Notes under the pieces: model-generated
Database searches by the model: none
What the model was told of the DNA's origin: nothing
The model's input: only the letters and a program-made list of their open reading frames with translations
Shown: positions 42,961-52,102 of the stretch, piece by piece
How the letters are laid out: every line of letters starts with the position of its first letter
How positions within the stretch are numbered: position 1 is the first letter of the stretch
Source: Selaginella moellendorffii
Lineage: Eukaryota > Streptophyta > Lycopodiopsida > Selaginellales > Selaginellaceae
Assembly: GCF_000143415.4 (NCBI RefSeq)
Contig: NW_003314265.1
Coordinates: 200,405-264,404, forward strand
Direction: 5' to 3'
Length of the DNA stretch: 64,000 bases
Position numbers and translations under genes: made by a program

Positions 42961-45403
42961 TTACAGAGAGTTTTGGTGCTTCTCGCCTTCGTTACTTTCG
43001 TCCTCACTAGACTCCATCTCAGTCTCCTCGTCGTCATCGTTGTCCTCCTCACTCGACTCCTCGGCATGCATCTCGTAAAAGCTTTTGTACCGGCTGATGA
43101 TCCTCTGGCACAGGTAACTCTCTGGCTCCTCGTACTCGAGGATGATCTTGAGGTACTTCAGGCCCTCGCGAAGCCGGCCTGCATTGGCAAACGCTCTAAC
43201 CAAGATGCCGTAAGTTATCCCGTCTGGTACGAAACCTTCCTTGGTCATTTCAAAGTATAGGAGTTCGGCCTCTCTGCAGCGGCCAGCTTTTCCGTAAGCA
43301 TCCATTAGAGCTGTGTAGATTTTGGTGTCTGGAACGATGCCGGACTTTCTCATGTCCTGGAAACAAGCAAGAGCTTCCTGCAAACAAAGTTCTGGAGGTA
43401 AGCTTTCCTTTTGCTTCCGCTTTCAACTGGAAACTAAATTCTTTTTCTTGTAGGAACTCGTTACGTACCTGATACATTCCATGGTGGCCGTAGCTCTCGA
43501 TCAGTCCAGAGTAGGCAATGATGCACGGTATGCATCCTGCCTCGATCATCTCGTCCCATAACTTCGCAGCTTCAGTATAAAGTCCGTGACGGCCGTAGAG
43601 ACTGAGCATGGCACTGTAAGTCACAATGTTTGGAACGACTCCCTTCGACTTGAGATTCTCGAAGAGCTGCGTAGCTTCCGCGACGCTTTGCTCCTTCCTA
43701 GCGGAGCTCAGCATGATGTTGTAAGTCCAGATGTTTGGCCTGTATCCAGCCTCGGTCATCTCTCTCAAGATTTCATGAGCCTTCACGAAGTAGCTCTTTT
43801 TCGCGTAAACGTCGAGCAATGTGTTGTAAGTTACCTGGTAAGAAGCTCTAATTAGTTCTTCCGTTCCTCTATCTCTTTTAAGTTTCTTACCTGATCAGGA
43901 GGAACTCCTTTGGTGTCCATCTCGTCTAGCAGGCGTTCCATGTCCTCGAGCAGGCCTCGCTTGCCATACATTGCGATGGCGATGTTGTAAGTATGCACGT
44001 CCTTCGCGCAGCCAACTCCGTCCATCTCGTCGTAGAGCTCTAATGCTTCTTTGAACAGGCCTTTCCTCCCGTATCCCTGGATGAGCGCGTTGTAAGTCCA
44101 CGAATTTGGAGACTCTCCCTTATCTTTCATCTCCTGGAAGAGTTTTCGACAGTCTTGCAACCTTCCAGCGTTCGCATACTCTTTAATCAGGTTTGTGTAC
44201 GTGACCAAGTTGGCTGACACCTTGTCTTGCTTCATGTCGTCCAGGATCTTTTCTGCCGCTTCCAGTCGGCCGCTGTTTACCAGGCCATTTACGAGGCAAT
44301 TGTAGAGTATCTCATCGGGTTTCTTGCCGCTCTCTTTCATCACTTCAAGAAGCCTTAGTGCATGGTCGAGCTTGGATTTTTGCCGGAGGTAGCCGTGTAT
44401 AATGACGGTGTAAGTCACTACAGTGGCCTCACAGCCATCCTTCATCATCCGGTAGAACAAGCTGCAAGCGTCTTCCACGAGACCGTGCTTCACGTACCTG
44501 ATTCCACCATCGATCACACAAAGACGTTTTGAGAAAGTGGATTTAAACAGCTTACGCATGAATCAGCATCGTGTAAGGTACTGCACTGACTTTGAGCTTC
44601 TTCTTTTTCATTTCCTCGAGAACATCCCTCGCTAATCCCAGCTTTCCTTCTCGTGACAGTATCCCGATTATGCAAACGCAGTTTTGCTCGTGGAGCTTGT
44701 ACTCGCTCTGCTTGTTGAGGAAAGAAAAGAGTTCGCAGGCTTTGATTCGCGATCCTCGAGCTTCAAGTTCTTGCATAATCTGGACGAGAGGAAAACGAAA
44801 AACAAGAAAAAAAGCAAAACGGTGAGTTCTTTCGTTTGTTTCAAGACAAAGCTGACCTGCCTCGTCCCACAGGAAGGGCCGATTCTTGACGAGGCCGACC
44901 AGGCCCTGCATATAACTCACAGCTTCTTCACCGGAGCGTTTGAGAAGTCCAATGGCCGCCTGCGAAGATATCTTCTTGCTGTGCGGTACTTCTTCTTCCA
45001 TTCTTTTCTTCTTCGTCTTTCGATCCTTGTGTGGAGGTTTGACGACGAAAAGACTGGTGCTACTTCCAGGCCTCGGATTCTCTGGCTGCTGCTGGACATC
45101 CATTAAATCCAAGTCCCAGACTCCGTGCTGGGAATTTCTATCCGGACTTTTACTTCGCGAAGACTCTGGAGGAACAATACTAGCGGTGCTATCGGAAAGC
45201 ACAGGAGCTCTGGTGGGCTTTGTGACGAGGGAAACTCTTCGCTGCGAGAGAGAAGAACTACTCTCGTCGCCTGCTGTTTGGGGCGTGGAATCAATCTCTG
45301 GAGCGGCATTTCTCACGACTCTAGGAGTGTGGTATATGGAGGCGCTAAAGATCATACCAGTAGAGGCGATGGAGCTCTTCCAACCGCATCGATCCATAGC
45401 CAT
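42961..45403 (-). CDS. P-class PPR protein with introns and an acidic C-terminus
   Basis: Model: exons 45403-44556, 44497-43891, 43834-43469 and 43377-42961, 745 aa, in frame. Within the first exon the minus strand reads GAG|GCAGGT at 44861 and TCCAG at 44780. An 81-bp GC-AG intron is possible; it would remove 27 residues (a hydrophobic FAFFLVFRFPL stretch) and keep frame, giving 718 aa. Residues 1-200 are low-complexity. From about 220 on there are at least 12 PPR units (VVTYTVIIHGYLRQ, LVTYTNLIKEYANAGRLQDC, IVTYSAMLSLYGRHG, KIYTALMDAYGKAGR). The C-terminal 30 residues are strongly acidic (EESSEEDNDDDEETEMESSE). The layout resembles plastid-type P-class PPR proteins of angiosperms. Its start is divergent from SUV3. 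Confidence 0.9.
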
Positions 45404-45498
45404 TCATCGAGATAAAATGGGCTTTTCTAGTTTCTTTTTTGTTTTAAAGTAAAGCGATGGGTTTTAGTTAGGGTTCTTGCAATTAGGGCTCTTGGTGG
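45404..45498. promoter_or_regulatory. Short bidirectional promoter, PPR gene and SUV3
   Basis: Only 95 bp separate the two start codons, which point away from each other. The stretch contains GTTAGGGTT at 45467-45475 (telo-box-like), and a second, weaker ATTAGGGCT (45482-45490). Both transcripts must start within or very close to this segment. Confidence 0.6.
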
Positions 45499-48279
45499 AT
45501 GAAGGCCCTGTGGCGGATCCTCTCGCGGCACTCGCAGATTCAGCGGCAGCTCCAAGGCTCTCGGTTTGTTCACAGGTGGTTTGATCCGGCGGCTGTCGGA
45601 TTCAGGCCTGCATTTGACGCTTCGGAGATTCGAGCAGCGAGACGAGGATTTTGCACCGTCGTTACGGGGAATGGGAGTGCTGGGAATGTGAATGCGGCGC
45701 CTAAGCGCGTAAAGAAGGTGATTAATACTGCCGCAGTGCATGAGAATGCCGAGGCAATTTCAACGAAGAATGCCGAGGTGGTTCCATCAACGAAGAATGC
45801 CAAGGCGACGAAATCTAAGGCCAAGACTGCTGAGGTGAAATCTACCGCAGACAAGAAATCGAAGAATCTCAAAACTGTTACAGCGAAAAATGTCGAAGCT
45901 TCTTCCACAATCAAAGCTAAGAACGAGGAAGCAATAGTTCTCGAGAAGAAAGTTCTTGGAGCGAAGAAGAAAGATATCAAGACTTCTTCCACGACAGACA
46001 CTAAGAATGAGGCCCAAAACAAAGCAACAGAAGCTTCTCAAGCAGATAGAGCCCTCGAACAGACAACTCTCGGGGGTCCTCTGGCAGAGAAAGTTCTCGA
46101 GGAGAAAGTCCTTGGAACTCCTCCTCTAGCAAATGCTCTTTCGATCGTTGTTGAGTCTCCGCCAGCTTCTAAGGTGGAAACGAGACGATCGGGAAGAAGA
46201 CCAAACAAGCAGCCTGAGAAGCTGGACTTGGGGAAGTACTTCCAAGCCGTTGGCGACGATGGAGATGTGTTCCAGGAAGAAGAGCTGGATCTGGAGAAAC
46301 AGAAGAAGGTGGCGAAGCCAGCATTGCCAGAAATGGTTCCCGAGGGGTTTGCCGACCCCACTGCGTTGTTCCAGGCGATGGTCACGTCGCCACCGCTGCC
46401 ACTGACTCCCGATGAGAAGCTCCGGCTTGGAGCGGTCCTCGACAGGTTTGCCGAGAGAGGCTGGGCAAAAACGCAGGCTCTCGCCGTCTACATCAACTCC
46501 AAGTTCTTCCCACAGGCTGTCAGCAAGTTCCGGAAGTTCTTCACGGCGAAGTGTCCGGTGCTTCTCAAGGACGTGCTGCTCAAAGTGGGACCTTGTGATG
46601 AAGCTGAGGAGTACCTCTTCCCGATATTTGCCGAGTTTTGCATCTCCGAGTTCTCGAACGAGATAACCAGATACAGGGAGCTAGTCACGTCCGCGGACCT
46701 GACAAAGCCACACGCCTGGTTTCCATTCACTAGGGCCATGAAGAGAAAGGTGATATACCACTGCGGCCCGACGAACAGTGGCAAGACTTACACGGCTCTC
46801 CAACGGTTTTTGCAAGCTGAGACTGGCATCTACTGCTGCCCGCTGCGTCTCCTGGCCATGGAGATTTACGAGAAGTCCAACATGTCCGGAGTTTATTGCA
46901 GTCTTCACACGGGCCAGGAGAGGAGGGAAGTTCCTTTTGCAACTCACCTTGCCTCCACCGTGGAGATGGCCGTGCTCACAAAGCCTTGGTCAGTGGCAGT
47001 CATTGACGAGGTCCAGATGACAGCAGATGAGTTTCGAGGCTGGGCCTGGACTAGAGCTTTTCTAGCACTGCGGGCCGATGAAGTCCACCTCTGTGGCGAT
47101 CCAAGCGCGCTGGAGCTGTACAAAACTTTGTGTGCGGCGACGTGTGACGAGTTTGTGGAGCATCACTACGAGAGGTTCAAGCCGCTCACCATCGACCGGA
47201 CGTCTGCCAAAGGCAACTTCGACTTCATCGAGGCCGGGGACTGCGTGGTGGCATTCTCCAGAAAGGAGATTTTCCAAGTCAAGCTGGAAATCGAGCAGAG
47301 AACCAAGCACAAGTGCTGTGTGGTTTATGGAGCTCTCCCACCCGAGACGAGAACGCAGCAAGCCAAGCTCTTCAACGATCCCAGCAGTGGATACGACGTG
47401 CTGGTTGCAAGCGACGCAATTGGAATGGGACTCAACCTCAACATCCGGAGGGTCATCTTCAACTCCCTGGACAAGTTCAACGGCGAGCAGCGCATTCCAG
47501 TTCCAGCGTCACAGGTGAAGCAGATCGCCGGACGAGCCGGGAGGCGCGGAAGCTTGTATCCCGAGGGACAAGTCACGACGCTCTATGCCTCGGACATCCC
47601 CTACCTGGTCGAGTGCATGAAGCAGCCATTCGAAGACGCACCGAGCGCCGGCCTCTTTCCGGTCTTCGAGCAGCTGGAGCTCTTTGCCAGCCAGCTCCCG
47701 GATATCACCTTCTCCCAGCTCCTGGACCGCTTCTCGGAGCACTGCCGGCTGGACGGGACGTACTTCCTGTGCAAGAACGACAACTTGAAGAAGGTGGCGG
47801 CGGCGCTGGATGCCATCGGCGGGCTGTCCCTCGAGGACGAGTACAACTTCTGCTTTGCGCCGGTGAACAGCCGGGATCCAAAGTCCATGGGCTCGCTCCA
47901 GCGCTTCGCGTCGGCCTACAGCAGGAAGATCCCGGTGAGGCTGTCCATGGGGATGCCGCAGAGGACTGCCAGCGACAACGCGGGGATCTACGACTTGGAG
48001 ACGCGGCACCAGCTGCTGTCCATGTACCTTTGGCTCAGCCAGCACTTCCCGGCGCCAGCGTTCCCAGAGAGGCATCAGGCGGCGGAGATGGCGTCCAAGA
48101 TTGCCGAGATGCTAGGCGAGTCGCTGGTGCTCTTCACGGGAGAGGAGGCCCGCAAGAGGCAAGAGGAGATGCGAGAGCGAGAGCACGGTGGTGGCTGCGG
48201 GAGGGAGAGCGTGAAGCAATCGCAGTCACGCTTATCTCTCCAAATGCAAACCATGAGAAAGCAACTTTGCGCTGCGTGA
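45499..48279 (+). CDS. SUV3: SUV3-type mitochondrial ATP-dependent RNA helicase
   Basis: NTP-dependent RNA/DNA helicase of the DExH Ski2-like group; in yeast and human mitochondria it works with an RNase in the degradosome. Intronless, 926 aa. The presequence (MKALWRILSRHSQIQRQLQG) is basic. Residues about 70-215 form an Ala/Lys/Thr/Glu low-complexity insert with repeated NAE/KNA words. Motif I is HCGPTNSGKTYTAL (about 420-433); next comes CPLRLLAMEI; motif II is IDEVQMT (about 502). Then come HLCGDP, VVAFSRK, SDAIGMGLNL and motif VI QIAGRAGRRG (about 674-683). The SUV3 C-terminal domain extends to about 880. The family is usually about 570-790 aa; the extra length comes from the N-terminal insert. 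Shares a 95-bp divergent promoter with a PPR gene. Confidence 0.95.
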   Translation: MKALWRILSRHSQIQRQLQGSRFVHRWFDPAAVGFRPAFDASEIRAARRGFCTVVTGNGSAGNVNAAPKRVKKVINTAAVHENAEAISTKNAEVVPSTKNAKATKSKAKTAEVKSTADKKSKNLKTVTAKNVEASSTIKAKNEEAIVLEKKVLGAKKKDIKTSSTTDTKNEAQNKATEASQADRALEQTTLGGPLAEKVLEEKVLGTPPLANALSIVVESPPASKVETRRSGRRPNKQPEKLDLGKYFQAVGDDGDVFQEEELDLEKQKKVAKPALPEMVPEGFADPTALFQAMVTSPPLPLTPDEKLRLGAVLDRFAERGWAKTQALAVYINSKFFPQAVSKFRKFFTAKCPVLLKDVLLKVGPCDEAEEYLFPIFAEFCISEFSNEITRYRELVTSADLTKPHAWFPFTRAMKRKVIYHCGPTNSGKTYTALQRFLQAETGIYCCPLRLLAMEIYEKSNMSGVYCSLHTGQERREVPFATHLASTVEMAVLTKPWSVAVIDEVQMTADEFRGWAWTRAFLALRADEVHLCGDPSALELYKTLCAATCDEFVEHHYERFKPLTIDRTSAKGNFDFIEAGDCVVAFSRKEIFQVKLEIEQRTKHKCCVVYGALPPETRTQQAKLFNDPSSGYDVLVASDAIGMGLNLNIRRVIFNSLDKFNGEQRIPVPASQVKQIAGRAGRRGSLYPEGQVTTLYASDIPYLVECMKQPFEDAPSAGLFPVFEQLELFASQLPDITFSQLLDRFSEHCRLDGTYFLCKNDNLKKVAAALDAIGGLSLEDEYNFCFAPVNSRDPKSMGSLQRFASAYSRKIPVRLSMGMPQRTASDNAGIYDLETRHQLLSMYLWLSQHFPAPAFPERHQAAEMASKIAEMLGESLVLFTGEEARKRQEEMREREHGGGCGRESVKQSQSRLSLQMQTMRKQLCAA

Positions 48280-48383
48280 TACCGTGTTCTAGTTCTCACT
48301 CCATGATTTGTAAGGTAACTTTTTTTTCTAAAGTAAAAAAGGTCTGAATTAAGCAAAACCCTACAAAAGCTGGGTTTTAAGAC

Positions 48384-49165
48384 ATGGGGAAGATCAGGAT
48401 TGTGATTGTGGGAGACGTCCATGACGCGTGTTGGATGCCCAAGCCCTGGAGCTTCTCAAGCCGGATTTAGTGCTGTTTGTGAGCGACTTTTGGCGATGAG
48501 AACGTCTAGATTGTGCAAAAGATAAGCAAGCTAGATTACTGGGTATAACTATGTGGAAAATTTGGTGGTATTATATATGTAATTAAGTGTCTCTTTATAA
48601 CTCCTTATAACTCTATATAATATAGATTATGCTTGAAATGAAAGAATATAGAATGCATGCGACGACAGGCTTAACTTTGCCGAGTTCCTAGCGAGCACCT
48701 ACGGCATGGACAACATGGAGCAGAGCGCTGCAAAGATCATGCACCTGGCCCTGTTTGCACCCAAGGGCCACTCGCTCGTGTTCCTCGGCCACAACGGGCC
48801 TGCATGCCTGGGCTCTCAGCCCAGTGACATATGCAGCAAGGATTTCGACAAAGGTGGTGGAGATCATGGCGATCCAGACTTTGCTCAGGCTCTCGAAATG
48901 GTCCGGGAGTGGGATGTATCCCAGGGTGGCGCTTGTTGTGTTTAGCCATATGCATAGGCAATTGCTGGGCTATAATTGTGGCAAACAACACACAATGTGT
49001 TTGTGTGATGCCAAGAATGCTGGCACTAAGACAGGGACTGTGTATGTCAATGGCACTGTTGTGCTGTGCTGCGAGGACAAGAGGACGTGGTGGACATGGC
49101 GGCAGGGCGGGTCTCGAGCGTCGGGGAGACTTGGGTTGCGGTTCCAAAGGATGGCCCAGGTTGTA
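48384..49165 (+). pseudogene. Decayed calcineurin-like metallophosphoesterase
   Basis: Three conserved segments lie in order but in different frames. At 48384 MGKIRIVIVGDVHDA supplies the first metal motif (GDxH), and a shifted frame continues DAQALELLKPDLVLFVSDF. At 48700-48900 there is NMEQSAAKIMHLALFAPKGH with FLGHNGPACLGSQ and DHGDPDFAQALEMVREW. At 48925-49060 there is VALVVFSHMHRQL, where the usual G of the last metal motif GHxH is Ser, then GTVYVNGTVV. Frameshifts near 48420, 48490 and 48930 and an AT-rich insertion at about 48520-48660 break it. The segments fit the plant/cyanobacterial metallophosphoesterase group with plastid members, as far as I can recall. No intact copy is in the window. 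Confidence 0.7.
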
Positions 49166-49639
49166 AGTGACGAAGTCTTATTTGCTCACAAGCCAGTAGA
49201 CTCAAAAGCTCGAGCTCATCAAGCTCATGCCTGCTAGCTTTTCTAGAATCTTTGGTGTGCTGCTGGTTGTATTTCACCCCAAGCTTCGTCCAGAAAATGC
49301 TTGGAACACCTGATCTGGCAGCCTGCTCCACATAGGTAGCTTTCATTATTCTTCATAGCGGAGCTTGCCCAGGGTGGAGCCACTAGTGACTTGTAAATAT
49401 CAAGCTTTCACGCAAACAATTAACTAATTAGCTACAATTATCTAATTAGCTACCTGCAATCTGGGTGAGCTCACTCACATGGGGGCTTGGTGTGGGAGTT
49501 GGGTTCTGAGGTGACTGACACAAAGCATGTATGTGCCTGCATGCCTTTCAGGTCCACACTGTCCCTGGGATGGTGTGTTCAATTCGATACCTTGCCAAAG
49601 CCTGGTCTTATTTACCATGATGTTTCTGGCATTTGCCGA

Positions 49640-50235
49640 GAAGGGGACTGAATCCCTGTTCTTTGAGATTTCTTCGAAGTGATGTAGTCTCTTGGAATAT
49701 GTGGCAAATGTATCCGCTGGGAATCTCAAGCTATATCTGCTGAATCTGATGCTGCAGTGGGATGAAATCGCCTGGACGATCAGGCTGGGAGCATTTGCGC
49801 ACAATGGGCATCTGGGGCTTATGGCAGCTTCACAAGTTCAAAATTTCTGGCCGAGCATGTTCGGCTTGCGAGATCACTATCCCTTGGCGATCAAGTGTGG
49901 AGCACCATTACAAGGAGGAGACAAGAGCAAGGAGCTTCTGCAGGCAATTCTGGTGTATTCTGCAGGCAATTCCAGTGTATTCTGCTGTACAAGAAGATCC
50001 CACATCGTTGACTGCATCGACAATGGGTGGCCGGATGTTCACAAGATGATGATCCTTACGAGAAGGCTGGACAGATTTCAGTGACAAGAATATGGGGAGG
50101 TTTCTTGTTTTGCCAAGGATCTGTTCAACAACATGCCCTTCGTGCTGGTTTCTGTTGCGGGCTGCTATGAGTGCCGCTATGGATTCAGCTGGCTACATTC
50201 TCCTGACCAACATGTACATGGAAGGGTAATCGATG
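49640..50235 (+). pseudogene. Decayed PLS-class PPR gene
   Basis: Fragments in three frames: DVVSWN (49681), then WDEIAWTIRLGAFAHNGHLG (49758 onward) and SAGYILLTNMYMEG (about 50174-50228). The first two match the start of L/S-type repeats (DVVSWNAMI, AYAQNGH) and the last matches the E-domain region (YVLLSNMYA) of plant PLS PPR proteins. Stops and shifts in between rule out function. The 470 bp upstream (49170-49640) are unassigned. Confidence 0.6.
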
Positions 50236-50348
50236 TTGTTGCCCCTCCGTCCGTGTAACACGATTCTCAGAGCAAATGCCGAGTGTTGCTTTTTGGACAT
50301 GAATAAAGGTTTTTATATCTAGACAAATTTATTTTAAAATTTGTTGTC

Positions 50349-52102
50349 TTAGAAGTTCTGCCTTGGCTTGAGTATGACAGGCATGCCATTCTTTGGGATC
50401 AGGGGTCCTGTAATGACTGGGTGGTGCCGGTAATTTGGGGACAATTTAACCTCGAATCTCTGAAGGATGATAGCAATGATTACTTTGCACTGCACCTCAG
50501 AGAAGGCCCTTCCAATGCAGGTTCGAACTCCATAGGCAAATGGCATGAACGCCATGGGATGCTTGGCTGCAGTTGCAGTACCATTCTTGAAGCGGGATGG
50601 GTTGAATTCATTTACATCATCTCCCCACAGATCTCGGTCATGATGAAGCGCAACAACATTAACGCTCACCCCCAGTCCTTTGGGAATGAACACGTCCCCC
50701 AGCATAGAGTCTTTAATGCACACCCTTGCGATGAGCGGCATTGTGGGATACAGCCTCAATGTCTCTTGCAGAATCATCTCAATCTGCACAAACAAGAACC
50801 ATACAGCAAGCTTAGTTATGTGGATCAAATGAAAAATCTGATTAACTGGTTACCGTGATTAGCTTGGTGACATCTTTAGGACTAACAACTTCTCCATCCA
50901 GAACTTGGTCAACTTCTTGTCTTGCCTTTTCTTGCCAACTGGGATAGAGAGCCAGCATCAACATTGTGAATGAGAGAAGTGGGGCCAAGCTGATAAACCC
51001 TGTAGCATAGAGTGTTTTCAACTCGGCAACAATCACGTCTTCCCTAACATCTGGATTATCCAAGAGTTTCCCAATAAAATCAATGTTATTGCCTTCTGTC
51101 ATCTTCTTTCTTCGCTCTCTCACTTGCTTGCGAACAAGGTCATTCAGCTGTTTCCGTACTTTCCACCGCTCAACGTTTATACCGAAAGGGATCAGCCTGC
51201 ACCAAAATATCTTCTGTAAGTAAGTACAATTTCCTTAAGCCACCTGTACCTGGCAAATGGTAACCAGCTCCAGGTTTCTTGATCATTTTGCAGCTTGAGC
51301 AATGTGATGTTATACTTGAGAATGTTTTGAAAGTCATTGTCTTCCAACCCCAATGTTGTCCTCGCTACAACATCCACATTCAAGCACATGAACTCAACTT
51401 GAACATCCAGCTCCCTCTCCACGTCTCCACTGTCCTTCACAAATGCTTCCCATTTTGCCATGACTTGGCTTGTTGCATTGTTCACAGCTCTAACCATTGC
51501 CTGTACAATAGAGTTTAGTCAACTTTAGACTTTGACTACTTAATGCAATATCACCTTAACTTCGTCAATGTAGTATCTGGGTGCTACAATCTGTCTCTGC
51601 CTGGCCCAAGCTTCTCCATTTGCAAGGAAGAGGCCTTTATGAAAGATATCATCAGACAAGAGTTTGATGAAGTGGGACTTGACGAAATCCTTGTGCTTCT
51701 TCATAAACAGATCCCATATCATTTTGGGCTCTGAGATCACAATCCGGGGCTCCCGCAGCCACCAGTTCAAGTGTACGTTCCCTGAAAATCAAAGTGAATT
51801 TGAAAGTACACTAATAATGTTGTGAAATTAAATTGATGCCCACCATAGAATTTCATGTTCTGTGCGGCCCAGGGAAGAACATGAGGCAGAATGTCGTGGC
51901 TGATCTCCTTCATGTCAGGCTTCCCATCAAAAACGTCAAAGATGGGATTTGGAGGATTGGGTGAGCCTCGTATGCCTTGCTTCTCCATCACTGCACGGAG
52001 AGCACTGGGCACCCAATAGTAGCGCATGAGGAAGCTGCACACCATCCATAGAACAGACAATGCAAGCACGAGTGCGACAAGAAGAACCGAGATGACATCC
52101 AT
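50349..52102 (-). CDS. Cytochrome P450, CYP72-clan-like, with atypical I-helix
   Basis: Haem-thiolate monooxygenase, ER-anchored. Model: exons 52102-51844, 51781-51555, 51500-51250, 51196-50854 and 50783-50349, 1515 nt, 504 aa, all GT-AG. Residues 1-26 are a hydrophobic anchor (VLLVALVLALSVLWMVCSFL). The C-helix WARQR (WxxxR), K-helix ETLRLYP (ExxR), FNPSRF and haem loop FAYGVRTCIGRAF (FxxGxRxCxG) are intact, so the haem site looks functional. The I-helix reads LKTLYATGFISLAPLLSFTM. The clan consensus there is FAGHETTSxLLTWT, so the acidic-Thr pair used in oxygen activation is missing. Overall layout and the PMAFMPFAYG stretch fit the CYP72 clan (CYP72, 714, 734, 735); the subfamily cannot be told. 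The substrate is unknown. An upstream in-frame ATG at 52153 is less likely. Confidence 0.88.

Noticed and set aside
47313-48347. 344-codon ORF overlapping the SUV3 3' half
   Set aside because: Alternative frame of the SUV3 gene with no protein-like features.
49047-49346. Minus-strand ORF with FWTKLGVKYNQQHT as a Copia integrase piece
   Set aside because: The resemblance is short, and most of the ORF overlaps the metallophosphoesterase relic.
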